A stretch of DNA of 64,000 nt from Nigerium sp. (GCA_016711325.1 JADJTH010000010.1:124001-188000), one strand, 5' to 3'; counted from the stretch's first letter, positions 16,372 to 25,570 are shown. Numbers and translations: made by a program. The notes: generated by a model not told the origin, from the letters alone.

Positions 16372-18234
16372 TCAGTCGAGCTGGCGGCGGGCGGCGCCCT
16401 TGTCGGCGGACAGCGCGAGCGAGGCATAGATCTTCAGCGCGTTGCTGACCACCCGCTCGCGATCGACCGGCTTCCAGCCCTTCGCGTCCTGCTCGGCGCG
16501 GCGGGCGTCCAGTTCGGCGTCCGAGAGCTCGACGTCGATCGACCGCTCGGGGATGTTGATCGAGATGATGTCGCCGTCGCGGATCAGGCCGATCGCGCCG
16601 CCCTGGGCGGCCTCGGGGCTGATGTGGCCGAGCGACAGGCCCGACGAACCGCCCGAGAAGCGGCCGTCGGTGATCAGCGCGCACTTCGGGCCGAGCCCCA
16701 CGCCCTTGAGGTAGGACGTCGGGTACAGCATCTCCTGCATGCCGGGGCCGCCCTGGGGGCCCTCGTAGCGCACGACGACCACGTCGCCAGCAACGATCCG
16801 GCCGCCGAGGATCATCTCGACCGCCTCCTCCTGGCTCTCGGCGACCTTGGCCGGGCCGCGGAAGACCCACTGGTCCTCGGGGACGCCGGCCGTCTTCACG
16901 ATGGCGCCGTCGACGGCGATGTTGCCCTTCAGGACGCCCAGGCCGCCGTCGGCGGTGTAGGCGTGCTCGACCGACCGGATGCAGCCGTCCTCGGCGTCCG
17001 TGTCGAGCTCGGTCCACCGGTTGCTCGTGCTGAAGGCCTCGGTCGTCCGGACGCCGCCCGGCGCCGCATGCCACAGCTCGATCGCCTCGGGGATCGCCTG
17101 GTCGCTGCGCAGATCCCATGCGTCCAGCCATTCGGCGAGCGAGCGGGAGTGCACGGCATGCACCGACTCGTCCAGCAGCCCGCCGCGGCGCAGCTCGCCG
17201 AGGATCGCGGGCATGCCGCCGGCGCGGTGGACGTCCTCCATGTAGTACTTCGCCGTGTTCGGTGCGACCTTGCACAGGCAGGGGGTGACGCGGGAGAGCG
17301 CGTCGATGTCGTCCATGGTGAAGTCGACGCCCGCCTCGATGGCCGCGGCCAGGATGTGCAGCACGGTGTTGGTGGAGCCGCCCATCGCGATGTCGAGGCG
17401 CATCGCGTTGCCGAACGCGGCCTTCGTCGCGATCGAGCGCGGCAGCACGGACTCGTCGTCCTCGCCGTAGTAGCGGTTCGCCAGCTCGACGGCGAGGCGT
17501 CCGGCTTCGAGGAACAGTCCCCTGCGGGCGGACGCCGTCGCCAGCGTCGAGCCGTTGCCGGGCAGCGACAGGCCGAGCGCCTCGGTGAGGCAGTTCATCG
17601 AGTTGGCGGTGAACATGCCCGAGCAGGAGCCGCACGTGGGGCAGGCGTTCTGCTCGATGGCCATGATCTGCTCGTCGGTGATGTTCTGGTCGACGGCCTT
17701 GACCATGGCGTCGACCAGGTCGAGCCGTTCGGAGCCGCCCTCGTCGGGGGCCCCCGAGATGACGCGGTCGCCGAGGAGGCGTCCGGCCTCCATGGGTCCG
17801 CCGGAGACGAACACGGCCGGGATGTTGAGCCGCAGCGCAGCCAGCAGCATGCCGGGGGTGATCTTGTCGCAGTTGGAGATGCAGACCAGCACGTCGGCGC
17901 AGTGCGCGTTCACCATGTACTCGACCGAGTCGGCGATGATCTCGCGGCTCGGCAGCGAGTAGAGCATGCCGCCGTGCCCCATGGCGATGCCGTCGTCGAC
18001 GGCGATGGTGTTGAACTCGCGCCCGACGCCGCCTGCTTCGGCGACGGCGCCCGCGACGAGCTGGCCCATGTCCTTGAGGTGGACGTGCCCGGGCACGAAC
18101 TGGGTGAAGCTGTTGGCGATGGCGACGATGGGCTTGCCGAAGTCGCTCTCGGTCATGCCGGTGGCGCGCCACAGCGCGCGGGCACCGGCCATGTTGCGAC
18201 CGTGTGTGGTGGTGCGGGAGCGGAGCTGTCCCAT
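16372..18234 (-). CDS. ilvD: Dihydroxy-acid dehydratase
   Basis: 620 aa from ATG 18234 with GGAGGAAC upstream. It converts 2,3-dihydroxyisovalerate and its homologue to the 2-oxoacids in valine/isoleucine synthesis, using a [Fe-S] cluster and Mg2+. Cluster cysteines are visible in CISNCDKITPGM and ACPTCGSCSGMFTANSMNCL; the conserved GGSTNTVLH, LITDGRFSGGSSGLSLGH and IGLIRDGDIISINIP blocks are all present. Length fits the family. It is a single gene, convergent with the rhomboid-like gene and divergent from serB. Confidence 0.97.
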   Translation of the reverse strand: MGQLRSRTTTHGRNMAGARALWRATGMTESDFGKPIVAIANSFTQFVPGHVHLKDMGQLVAGAVAEAGGVGREFNTIAVDDGIAMGHGGMLYSLPSREIIADSVEYMVNAHCADVLVCISNCDKITPGMLLAALRLNIPAVFVSGGPMEAGRLLGDRVISGAPDEGGSERLDLVDAMVKAVDQNITDEQIMAIEQNACPTCGSCSGMFTANSMNCLTEALGLSLPGNGSTLATASARRGLFLEAGRLAVELANRYYGEDDESVLPRSIATKAAFGNAMRLDIAMGGSTNTVLHILAAAIEAGVDFTMDDIDALSRVTPCLCKVAPNTAKYYMEDVHRAGGMPAILGELRRGGLLDESVHAVHSRSLAEWLDAWDLRSDQAIPEAIELWHAAPGGVRTTEAFSTSNRWTELDTDAEDGCIRSVEHAYTADGGLGVLKGNIAVDGAIVKTAGVPEDQWVFRGPAKVAESQEEAVEMILGGRIVAGDVVVVRYEGPQGGPGMQEMLYPTSYLKGVGLGPKCALITDGRFSGGSSGLSLGHISPEAAQGGAIGLIRDGDIISINIPERSIDVELSDAELDARRAEQDAKGWKPVDRERVVSNALKIYASLALSADKGAARRQLD

Positions 18235-18379
18235 CGTTCCTCCTCGGGCGGTGTACCGATCCAGAGTAGTCCCCGCCGGTGAACGCCCGCTCGGCCCGGT
18301 GAGGTCCGGACGCTCCGGTCTGCGGACGAGCCCGCAGCCGGGGGGAACCGCCGGGTCGGCGAGGTGGGAGGATGACCGG

Positions 18380-19561
18380 GTGACCGACCGCCTCACTCTC
18401 GCCGCCACGCTGACCGGGCCGGACGCCCCCGGCACCACCGCCGCCCTCATGGGCGCTATCGCCGGACTGGGCACCGAGGTGCTCGACTTCGAGCAGGTGG
18501 TGCTGCGCGGGCAGGCGACCATCGCGCTGCTGCTGGGTTCGCTGCCGGCCGACCTCGCCACCCTCGAGGACCGCCTCGCCGGCACCTGCGCCCGCCTCGG
18601 CTACCGGCTCACGATCACCGAGGGCGTCGGCGACAACCCGCCCCGTCACGACCGCGTCGTCGTCACCCTGCTCGGACGCCCGCTGCGGGCGACCCACCTG
18701 GCCGAGGTCGGCCGGATCGTCACCGCGCAGGGCGGCAACATCGACCGTAGCCGGCGCCTGGCCCGGACGCCGATGACCAGCCTCGAACTTCTGGTGTCGG
18801 ACGCCGACGTCGGCCGGCTGCGTCCCGCCCTCGCCGTCGCCGCCGCCGAACTGGGCTTCGACGTCTCGGTCTCGCCGGCCGGGCTCGGACGCCAGGGCCG
18901 GCGCCTCGTCGTCATGGACGTCGACTCGACCCTGATCCGCGACGAGGTCATCGAGCTGCTGGCCCGGCACGCGGGTCGTGAGGCCGAGGTCGCCGCGGTC
19001 ACCGAGCGCGCGATGCGCGGCGAGCTCGACTTCGCGCAGTCGCTGCACCACCGCGTCCGGGCCCTCGAAGGACTGCCGACGTCGGTGTTCGCCGAGGTGG
19101 TCGAGGCCGTCCGGCTCGCGCCCGGCGCGCGCACGTTGGTCGCCACCCTGAAGGACCTGGGCTTCGCCGTCGGCCTGGTGTCGGGCGGCTTCATCGAGGT
19201 CGTCGGGCCGCTGGCCGCCTCGCTGGGCATCACCCACGTCCACGCCAACGCGCTCGAGGTCGCCGACGGACGCCTCACGGGCCGGGTCGCCGGACCGGTG
19301 GTCGACCGCGCCGCCAAGGCGGAGACGCTGCGCCGGTTCGCCGCCGAAGAGGGCCTGCCGCTGTCGCGCACGGTGGCGATCGGCGACGGCGCCAACGACC
19401 TCGACATGCTCGCCGCCGCGGGCCTGGGCGTCGCGTTCAACGCCAAGCCGGCGGTGCGGGCGTCCGCCGACACGGCCCTCAACCTGCCCTACTTGGACGC
19501 GGTGCTCTACCTGCTCGGATTCAGCCGCGAAGAGGTCGAGGACGCCGCCGCGATGCGGTAG
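18380..19561 (+). CDS. serB: Phosphoserine phosphatase with N-terminal ACT domains
   Basis: 393 aa from GTG 18380, with GGGAGG upstream. Two ACT-like regulatory domains fill about the first 165 residues (LTLAATLTGPDAPGTTAALM; VVTLLGRPLRATHLAEVG). The HAD phosphatase follows: motif I VVMDVDSTLIRDEVIELLA, motif II LVSGGFIEVV, motif III KAETLRRFA and motif IV AIGDGANDLDMLAAAGLGVAF. It dephosphorylates O-phosphoserine in the last step of serine synthesis, and the ACT domains usually bind serine. The stop lies 10 nt before a long inverted repeat. Confidence 0.95.
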   Translation: MTDRLTLAATLTGPDAPGTTAALMGAIAGLGTEVLDFEQVVLRGQATIALLLGSLPADLATLEDRLAGTCARLGYRLTITEGVGDNPPRHDRVVVTLLGRPLRATHLAEVGRIVTAQGGNIDRSRRLARTPMTSLELLVSDADVGRLRPALAVAAAELGFDVSVSPAGLGRQGRRLVVMDVDSTLIRDEVIELLARHAGREAEVAAVTERAMRGELDFAQSLHHRVRALEGLPTSVFAEVVEAVRLAPGARTLVATLKDLGFAVGLVSGGFIEVVGPLAASLGITHVHANALEVADGRLTGRVAGPVVDRAAKAETLRRFAAEEGLPLSRTVAIGDGANDLDMLAAAGLGVAFNAKPAVRASADTALNLPYLDAVLYLLGFSREEVEDAAAMR

Positions 19562-19570
19562 TTCCGCCGA

Positions 19571-19623
19571 ACCTCCCACCTACCTCCCACATAACATCCC
19601 ACCGTGTGAGGTAGGTGGGAGGT
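19571..19623. repeat. Inverted repeat between serB and the AlbA_2 gene
   Basis: Left arm ACCTCCCACCTACCTCCCAC (19571-19590) and right arm 19604-19623 pair at 19 of 20 positions around a 13-nt loop. It lies in the short gap between two convergent genes, so it could act as a bidirectional terminator. The left side plus flank (19569-19595) is identical over 27 bp to 21085-21111, on the other side of the AlbA_2 gene. Confidence 0.85.
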
Positions 19624-19642
19624 TGGGTGTGAGGTCGGTCGG

Positions 19643-21079
19643 TCACCGCGTGGCGGTGCGGTACCGCTGGCGAGGGCTGCGCGGCGGCTCGATTGGCTCC
19701 AACGTGCCCTCGGCGATCAGGTCGTTCACGGCCCGCTGGATCGCGGTTCGGCTGAGCCCCGTGTCGTTGACGAGTTCGGTCGTGCTCACGGAGCCCCGGG
19801 ACGCCAGGAGGGCAAGGACGCGATCGCGGGCGGTGCCATGACGCTCGTCGGCAGCAATTCGGCGCCGGCGGAAGATGACCGTGAAGCTCGTGAGATCGTC
19901 GAGGATCTCGATCGGTGGCATCAGCGCCTTGCGGAGGGCTTCCTGCATGACGGCGAAGCCGGTGCCGCGGTTTTCCGCGACGAGCCCGCCGCTGGGCAGT
20001 TGCACCTGTTCGAGGAGGGCGCTGAGGCGCTGGTTGCGGGTGGAACTCAACCCCGCTTGCCCGAGGGTTCGCTTGGTGACCGTGCCGTACAGCCCGCCCG
20101 GATTCACGATCTCCAGCCGATCGATGAACATGTTGACCTGTACTTGCGTTCCGCGAGCGGCAGGGGAGTAGTCGCGGTGCATGAGGGCGTTGACCACGGC
20201 CTCGCGCACGGCCGCGAGCGGGTAGTCGGGCATCTCGCGACGATAGGCGCCCTCGATGAAGGCGCCCGTGGCCATGGTGCGATTGACCAGCGCGACTGCT
20301 TGCTCCACGAGTTCGGGAATGGGTCCGGTCAGGGTCTCGCTGTCGAGGAGCCGTAGCCCCTGCGTCACTTCACCCTTGCTCGTGCCCGGGAAGTGCGCGA
20401 ACGACACGGTTAGCCGGGGAAAGAACTCCTGCGGATACTCGCCCAGCGCCAAGAGGGCGCCGAGCGTGGGCAGGCCGTCCTTGGTGATGCGCAGGCGTTC
20501 GAGCGCGGTGGCCTCTCCTTGCGCGAAGGTGCGGGGGCGTCCTTGTCGTTGCTGGTCGAGGTAGCGGTTGAGGACCTCGGGCATCAGGTCTTCGAGCGTG
20601 GCGCCGTGCACGGGCTCTTCGTCCCAGGTGGGCTGCCGGTGTTCCTCGAGGAGCCGGTCGACCTCGTAGCCGGCCAACCGCTGATCGGCATCCCCGACCC
20701 GGATGTAGCTGCCCGCGTACGTGCCGCGCGTCGTGACGTAACAGGGCTTGTCGCGCGGGAGCAACTCAGGAATGGTGGCAACGACGAGCGAGGCATCCTC
20801 GAAGGGGACGATGTCGATGTCCGCCCGCACGATGGGCGTCACCTGCGTCAGCCGGCTCTCGAGCTGGCTGCGGACGCTCTGGGGGTCGAAGCGCGGAACG
20901 GGAGTCATGCCGCCCTCTTCGGACAGGCCGACGATGATGGTGCCGCCGGACGTGTTGGCGAAGGCGCTGATCGTCTCGACGATGCTCTTCCCGACCCCCG
21001 ACTTCACCTCGACGGCTTGCCCGTCGGTGCCTACGACCCGGAGGGCCTCGACGATCTCGGCCAGCCTGCTCGCGTCCAT
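19643..21079 (-). CDS. AlbA_2 (Schlafen-type) ATP-binding transcriptional regulator
   Basis: 478 aa from ATG 21079; the GGGAGG before it is part of the upstream repeat. The N-terminal AlbA_2 domain (EVKSGVGKSIVETISAFANTSGGTIIVGLSEEGG) is typical of divergent-AAA_4/Schlafen-like regulators. A GHKL-ATPase-like region follows (AVREAVVNALMHRDYSPAARG; LEIVNPGGLYG; NRGTGFAVMQEAL). The C-terminus is a winged HTH (VLALLASRGSVSTTELVNDTGLSRTAIQRAVNDLIAEG). Such proteins act as DNA-binding regulators, some linked to phage defence or mobile DNA. The gene stands alone between two related inverted repeats, which suggests autoregulation or a small mobile cassette. Confidence 0.85.
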   Translation of the reverse strand: MDASRLAEIVEALRVVGTDGQAVEVKSGVGKSIVETISAFANTSGGTIIVGLSEEGGMTPVPRFDPQSVRSQLESRLTQVTPIVRADIDIVPFEDASLVVATIPELLPRDKPCYVTTRGTYAGSYIRVGDADQRLAGYEVDRLLEEHRQPTWDEEPVHGATLEDLMPEVLNRYLDQQRQGRPRTFAQGEATALERLRITKDGLPTLGALLALGEYPQEFFPRLTVSFAHFPGTSKGEVTQGLRLLDSETLTGPIPELVEQAVALVNRTMATGAFIEGAYRREMPDYPLAAVREAVVNALMHRDYSPAARGTQVQVNMFIDRLEIVNPGGLYGTVTKRTLGQAGLSSTRNQRLSALLEQVQLPSGGLVAENRGTGFAVMQEALRKALMPPIEILDDLTSFTVIFRRRRIAADERHGTARDRVLALLASRGSVSTTELVNDTGLSRTAIQRAVNDLIAEGTLEPIEPPRSPRQRYRTATR

Positions 21080-21086
21080 CCGCGGA

Positions 21087-21150
21087 ACCTCCCACCTACC
21101 TCCCACATAACCTAACACAGTGTTAGGTAGGTGGGAGGTAGGTGGGAGGT
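21087..21150. promoter_or_regulatory. Long palindrome upstream of the AlbA_2 gene, candidate operator
   Basis: Left arm 21087-21118 and right arm 21120-21150 are reverse complements apart from one mismatch and one bulge, centred on A21119 (AACAC-A-GTGTT). Each arm holds two copies of the unit ACCTCCCACCT. The inner end lies 8 nt before the AlbA_2 start and supplies its ribosome-binding sequence, so protein binding here would block expression of the gene. Confidence 0.75.
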
Positions 21151-21198
21151 GGCACCGAGCGTGTGCTCGGTGCGGGGCTTGCCCGGCCGTGCGCTCCG

Positions 21199-22413
21199 TC
21201 AGGCCGCCGCGGACGCGAGCGATCGCGTCCGGCGCAGCCAGGGCACCAGCGCGATCAGCAGCGCGACGCCCGTCAGGGTGAACGCCCAGCCGAAGCCGAA
21301 GGCGTCCGCGATGAAACCCGCCACCAGGGTGCCGACGATCGCGCCGGTGTCGGCCGCCATCGAGAACGTGGACAGCGCCTGGCCGCCGTTGCGGTCGCGG
21401 CCGATGACGTCGGCCAGCAGCGCCTGCGACGCGGGCTGGATCATCGACGAGCCGAATCCGGCGAGCGCCGACAACCCCAGGAACACCGGGATCGTCGTCG
21501 ACCAGCCGAACCCGGCCGTGGCCAGGCCGGCGGTGAGCAGCCCGACCATGAGCACCGGACGCCGGCCGCGGGCGTCCACGAGGCGTCCGGTCACCTGCTG
21601 GCCGGCCACGTTGCCCAGCGCCATGACGGTGAGCGCGACCCCCGCCATGGGCGCGCCGATGGTCGGCACGTGCGCGGCCATGAGCGGAACGAGCGCGATC
21701 CGGACGCCGAAGGTCGCCCAGCCGTTCGCGAATCCCGAGATCAGCAGGGCGCGGTAGTCGGGCAGGCCGAGCGCCTCACGCAGTGTCATGGTCGGTCGCG
21801 CGTCGGCGACGGCGGAGGGCCCCACCACGTCGGTGCGCAGGAAGACCAGCACCACGAGGAACGCCGCGAACACGGACGCCGCGTAGATCGCGAAGGCCAC
21901 CTGGTAGCCGAGCACCGCCAGGAACGTGCCGAGCACCGGTCCGATGATGTTGCCCAGCAGGAACGCGCTGCCGTAGAGCGCCGACACGCGCCCGCGCGCC
22001 TCGGGCGGGGCGAGCCGGACGATCAGTCCCATCGCGGAAACCGTGAACAGCACCGACCCCGTGCCGCCCAGCGCACGCCAGATCATCAGCTCGGTGTAGC
22101 TGCCGGCCAGCGCGCACATCAGGCTGCTGATCGCGACGATCAGCAGTCCGGCGAGGTAGGCGCGGCGCTCGCCGAACCGGGCGATGATCCCGCCGGCGGC
22201 GGGCGCGAACGCCATGCGCGTGAACGCGAAGACGGTGACGATCGCGGACGCCGCGGCCAGGCCGACGTCGAAGCTCGCCGCGTACTGCGGCAGGATCGGC
22301 GCGATCAGCCCGAACCCCAGCGCGATGATCAGGGCCGCCGCGACGAGGACCCAGATCTCGCGCGGCACCACCGGTCGGGCGGCGGCGGAGGGATCTACGG
22401 GGGTCGGACGCAC
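21199..22413 (-). CDS. MFS transporter
   Basis: 404 aa with 12 hydrophobic segments, typical of drug-efflux-type major facilitator proteins. Motif-A-like GGIIARFGERRAYLAG follows helix 2, and a second copy, GRLVDARGRRPVLMVG, follows helix 8. The motif-C-like stretch LLGNIIGPVLGTFLA is in helix 5. GTG start with TAGACT 6 nt upstream, so probably leaderless. The substrate is unknown. The neighbouring APH-type gene is on the same strand downstream of a separate promoter. Confidence 0.9.
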   Translation of the reverse strand: MRPTPVDPSAAARPVVPREIWVLVAAALIIALGFGLIAPILPQYAASFDVGLAAASAIVTVFAFTRMAFAPAAGGIIARFGERRAYLAGLLIVAISSLMCALAGSYTELMIWRALGGTGSVLFTVSAMGLIVRLAPPEARGRVSALYGSAFLLGNIIGPVLGTFLAVLGYQVAFAIYAASVFAAFLVVLVFLRTDVVGPSAVADARPTMTLREALGLPDYRALLISGFANGWATFGVRIALVPLMAAHVPTIGAPMAGVALTVMALGNVAGQQVTGRLVDARGRRPVLMVGLLTAGLATAGFGWSTTIPVFLGLSALAGFGSSMIQPASQALLADVIGRDRNGGQALSTFSMAADTGAIVGTLVAGFIADAFGFGWAFTLTGVALLIALVPWLRRTRSLASAAA

Positions 22414-22447
22414 CGGACGAGTCTACGCCCGCCCGACGAGCCGCGCC

Positions 22448-23188
22448 TCAGCGCAGCAGGCCGGCGAGGAAGGTGGCGTCCTTGGAGTAGTTGGCGGCGT
22501 CCGCGAGCAGTTTGTCGTTCTTGCGGGCCAGGCCGTGGCTGTGGGTGAAGGACGCCAGGTCCTCCAGCCGTTCGACGATCACGGCGAGAAGTTCGGGGAC
22601 GGTGGCGTCCGAACCGTAGGCGTCCAGCGCGAGCCGGATGCGCGCGCCGAGGTCGATGGCGATGTCGGGGGCGTCCGGATTGTCGGGACGCATCAGCGGG
22701 ACGGTGCGATAACACAGGTAGGCGAGGTCCCACAGGCGAGGACCGGGAGCGGCGAAGTCCCAGTCGATGACGCCGACGAGCTCCTGGTCGCGGAACACCA
22801 TGTTGTAGGGGGCGAAGTCGTTGTGACAGATCACCTCGGCGGGCTTGCGGGGCGCGCCGCGCCACTTCGGGTCGGGATCGGTGTACCCCTCGGTGGCGTC
22901 GTGCAGGACGCGCAACCATTCGGCGGCCCGGCGCAGCACCTCGTCGCGGTAGACCCATTCGGGCAGCGGGTAGGTGGGCACCTTGCCCTTGAGGTAGGCG
23001 AGCGCTTCGCGGCCGTCGCGCGTCCAGCCTTGAGGCTCGGGAATCCAGCCCAGGCCCTGCTCGCGCAGGTGAGTCAGCAGCCGCTGGATGGTCGGCGTCC
23101 ACGGGCCGGCTTCGCGCAATACCTGGTCGCCCTTGCGGGCCACCTCGGTCATGGTGCTTCCGTCGAGCGGCTTTTCTGGCTTGGCCAT
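22448..23188 (-). CDS. APH-family phosphotransferase
   Basis: 246 aa from ATG 23188; TAGGCT lies 7 nt upstream (leaderless). The kinase catalytic loop is ICHNDFAPYNMVF and the metal-binding motif is GVIDWDFAAPGPRLWDLAYL, as in aminoglycoside/choline-kinase-like enzymes. The N-terminal lobe is short (GSTMTEVARKGDQVLREAGPW), and the usual nucleotide-positioning Lys is not obvious. It is shorter than true aminoglycoside kinases, so a small metabolite substrate is as likely as a drug. I would not infer resistance. Confidence 0.85.
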   Translation of the reverse strand: MAKPEKPLDGSTMTEVARKGDQVLREAGPWTPTIQRLLTHLREQGLGWIPEPQGWTRDGREALAYLKGKVPTYPLPEWVYRDEVLRRAAEWLRVLHDATEGYTDPDPKWRGAPRKPAEVICHNDFAPYNMVFRDQELVGVIDWDFAAPGPRLWDLAYLCYRTVPLMRPDNPDAPDIAIDLGARIRLALDAYGSDATVPELLAVIVERLEDLASFTHSHGLARKNDKLLADAANYSKDATFLAGLLR

Positions 23189-23326
23189 GGGTGAGAGCCT
23201 AACGCGGGCGGACCGGACTGATCGAGGTTTGGACGCAGTCTCTCGCCCCCGCCCCAGACGGTAGCGAGCGCGGGGCAAGGCCCGACGGCGCGTCGACCGG
23301 CACGGGCACGGGCACGCCGGACCGGA

Positions 23327-23932
23327 TCAGACGAAGACGATCTGCGCCCCGGCGGACTTCTCGATGAAGTCGGCCGCCGAGATGACCGCTCCGACACCGG
23401 GGTGCAGATTCGCCTTCTTGATCTGCATCATCTCGACGCTGAGCTGGCAGGCCCACATCTGGGCGCCCATGGCGACGAGGTGGTCGAGCATCTCGGGCAC
23501 GGTGGGGATGTCGAGATCGGCCATCATCTTCTTCATCATCGCGGTGGACGCCGTCGTCATGCCCGGCATCATCGCGAGCGTCTGTGGCATCGACATCGTG
23601 CCGAGGCCGCCCTTGAACCGCTCGAGCTGCGGCATGTGCATCGCGGTGTTGCCGCCGAAGGAGAATTTGAGGTCGTCCATGGTGCGGACGTCGATGATGT
23701 CGAGCCCCCAGAAGGTGAAGAAGTACTCGACCTCGACCCCTTCGCCGAGCGCGGCGTTGCCCATGATCAGCGCCGGGTAGGCCATGTCGAGGTTGCCCTT
23801 GGAGCAGATGAACACCATCTTGCGCGGCCCGGCGGACGCCGCGGGCGCGCCGCCGTCGCCGGTGGTGGCTCCGGTGACCGGGCGCGGGTCGCCGAAGTCG
23901 GGGATGAGGTTTCCGCGTGCGTCGATCGGCAT
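23327..23932 (-). CDS. DsrE/DsrF-like sulfur-relay family protein
   Basis: 201 aa from ATG 23932 with AGGAGAAACTG upstream. After a ~35-residue N-terminal extension the DsrE-like fold begins: KMVFICSKGNLDMAYPALIMGNAAL, VEVEYFFTFWGLDII, and a Met-rich middle segment (MMPGMTTASTAMMKKMM). A conserved Cys lies near GAQMWACQLSVEMM, in the position of the persulfide-carrying Cys. It is the last gene of the operon with the TusE/DsrC and SQR genes, and probably carries or shuttles sulfane sulfur in the cytoplasm. Confidence 0.85.
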   Translation of the reverse strand: MPIDARGNLIPDFGDPRPVTGATTGDGGAPAASAGPRKMVFICSKGNLDMAYPALIMGNAALGEGVEVEYFFTFWGLDIIDVRTMDDLKFSFGGNTAMHMPQLERFKGGLGTMSMPQTLAMMPGMTTASTAMMKKMMADLDIPTVPEMLDHLVAMGAQMWACQLSVEMMQIKKANLHPGVGAVISAADFIEKSAGAQIVFV

Positions 23933-23976
23933 CAGTTTCTCCTGGTCTTCCTCGGCTCGGTCGGTGACGGACGCCG

Positions 23977-24294
23977 TCACACGCACGCCCGCGGCTTGGG
24001 GCGTCCGGCGATGTAGGCGATCTTCTTCGCGGGCTTGCCGGGGAAGAGCGCGAAGATCCGCTTGATGTCGAACCCGCCGGCCTTCTGCATGCGCCGCAGC
24101 GTGGGCGCCTCGCCGGTGGTGTCGAAGTCGGAGCGGGCGAAGTGAACGACCCGCCAGTGCTCGGCGGTCATCTCGTCGACGCCGGCGATCCTGCCGAGTT
24201 CGGCGGCGAGGTCGGCGTCCCACTGCTCGGGCCGGGTCAGGAAGCCCTCGTCGTCGACCTCGACCGGGCGTCCCAGAAAGGTGTTCGTGTGCAT
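23977..24294 (-). CDS. TusE/DsrC/DsvC family sulfur-relay protein
   Basis: 105 aa, the family's usual length. Conserved features are VEVDDEGFLTRPEQWDADLAAELG, LTxEHWxVVxFxR (MTAEHWRVVHFARSDF), GGFDIKRIFALFPGKPAKKIAYIAG, and the penultimate Cys in the C-terminal PRACV. That last Cys carries the persulfide or trisulfide. The second Cys of true DsrC, about ten residues earlier, is absent, so this is the TusE-like single-Cys type, suited to sulfur transfer rather than sulfite reduction. Confidence 0.92.
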   Translation of the reverse strand: MHTNTFLGRPVEVDDEGFLTRPEQWDADLAAELGRIAGVDEMTAEHWRVVHFARSDFDTTGEAPTLRRMQKAGGFDIKRIFALFPGKPAKKIAYIAGRPKPRACV

Positions 24295-24301
24295 CGATGC
24301 C

Positions 24302-25570
24302 TCACTTCGTGTACGCGGCGGGGAGTCGGACGCCCTCGGGCACCCGCTTGCCCTCCATCGACATGTGCGCCGCGAAGGGGAGCGGCCGCCCCCGGATGAG
24401 CAGGTTCCAGTAGACGGCCTCGAAGGCCATCTTGGCCAGGTGATTCAGGGTGGATGCGCCCAGCAGCCTGAGCGCGGGCACGTGGTAGATCGGGAACATG
24501 CCGGGCAGCGGCTCGACGTCGTAGTTGAAGTCGAGCAGCAGTGCCTCGCCTCGCCCGGATTCGATGAAGCAGTTGGCGTGCCCGTCGAACCGTTCGGGCA
24601 GCGGTTCGCCGGCCAGGTGCGCGACCAGGTTGGGCACGAGGGCGTCCATCATGAAGTGCGCGACCGAGCCGGCCTTCGAGGTGGGGACGTTGGTGGCGTC
24701 GCCGGCGGCCCAGATGTCGGGATCCTCGGTGCTCTGCAGGGTGTGCTTGTCGACCTTCACGAAGCCGAGCTCGTCGGCGAGGCCCGACTCGAGCAGGTAG
24801 TCGGCGCCGCGGTTCGGCGGGATGGTGACCGCGAGGTCGAACGGCACGCGGCGTCCGTCGTAGCTGACGAGTTCGGCGTGCTCGTTGTCGATGCTCTCGA
24901 GCTGGAAGTCGGTGACGAGCTCGATGCCGCGCTCGGCCAGCAGCTTGCCGAGTCGCTGGGAGGCGACCGGACGGGTGAAGGCGCCGTCGAGCGGGGTGAC
25001 GAAGATCACGTCGACGTGCGGGTGACGGCCGCGCTTGCGCAGGTAGTCCTGGGCGAGCAACGCGAACTCGATCGGGGCGACCGGGCACTTGATCGGCATC
25101 TCGGTGATGTGGACGACCAGGCGTCCTGAGGTCATCGCGGCGAGCGCGGGCCTGAGGGCCGTGGCGCCGTCGAGGGTGTAGAAGTCGAAGACCGTGCGGC
25201 GCCACAGGGCGCCGTCGGCCATGCCGGGAACGACATCGGGGCGCGGGAGCGTGCCGGTGGTGATGACCAGCTGGTCGAAGTCGAGGGTGCGGCCCGAGGC
25301 GAGCCGGACCTGGCGCGCCGTGCGGTCGATCGCGGTGACCTCGCCGCGCACGTAGTCGATTCCCTTCGGCAGGAAGGCCCGCCGGTCCTTCGAGACGCGC
25401 CCCGCCGGCACCATGCCGAATGGCACGAAGAGGTAGCCGGGCTGGTAGTCGTGCCGGTCGGACCTGTCGACGACCGTGACGGACGCCCCGTCGAGTTCCG
25501 GCCGCTTCACCAGCAGGTGGGCGAGCGTCGTGCCGGCCGTGCCTGCACCGAGAATGACCACGCGCGTCAT
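24302..25570 (-). CDS. SQR-type FAD-dependent sulfide:quinone oxidoreductase
   Basis: 422 aa from ATG 25570 with a strong GGAGGGGAA box. Dinucleotide-binding motif VVILGAGTAGTTLAHLLVK and second flavin motif PDIWAAGDATNVPTSKAGSVAHF. Cys in the MPIKCPVAPIE block is conserved in sulfide-quinone-reductase-like flavoproteins. The C-terminus has the amphipathic membrane-contact region (FEAVYWNLLIRGRPLPFAA). It probably oxidises sulfide to sulfane sulfur and passes electrons to quinone at the membrane. It leads an operon with TusE/DsrC and DsrE-like proteins that can receive the sulfur. Confidence 0.85.
   Translation of the reverse strand: MTRVVILGAGTAGTTLAHLLVKRPELDGASVTVVDRSDRHDYQPGYLFVPFGMVPAGRVSKDRRAFLPKGIDYVRGEVTAIDRTARQVRLASGRTLDFDQLVITTGTLPRPDVVPGMADGALWRRTVFDFYTLDGATALRPALAAMTSGRLVVHITEMPIKCPVAPIEFALLAQDYLRKRGRHPHVDVIFVTPLDGAFTRPVASQRLGKLLAERGIELVTDFQLESIDNEHAELVSYDGRRVPFDLAVTIPPNRGADYLLESGLADELGFVKVDKHTLQSTEDPDIWAAGDATNVPTSKAGSVAHFMMDALVPNLVAHLAGEPLPERFDGHANCFIESGRGEALLLDFNYDVEPLPGMFPIYHVPALRLLGASTLNHLAKMAFEAVYWNLLIRGRPLPFAAHMSMEGKRVPEGVRLPAAYTK

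Noticed and set aside
16103..19579. Minus-strand ORF of 1158 aa covering ilvD and serB
   Set aside because: It covers two unambiguous genes in other frames; its composition is that of a GC-driven spurious frame.
22448..23188. Aminoglycoside-resistance gene
   Set aside because: The APH-like fold alone does not show drug specificity; the protein is short and there is no resistance context.
23977..24294. True DsrC of dissimilatory sulfur metabolism
   Set aside because: Only the last Cys is present, and no dsrAB genes are seen; the TusE-like type fits better.
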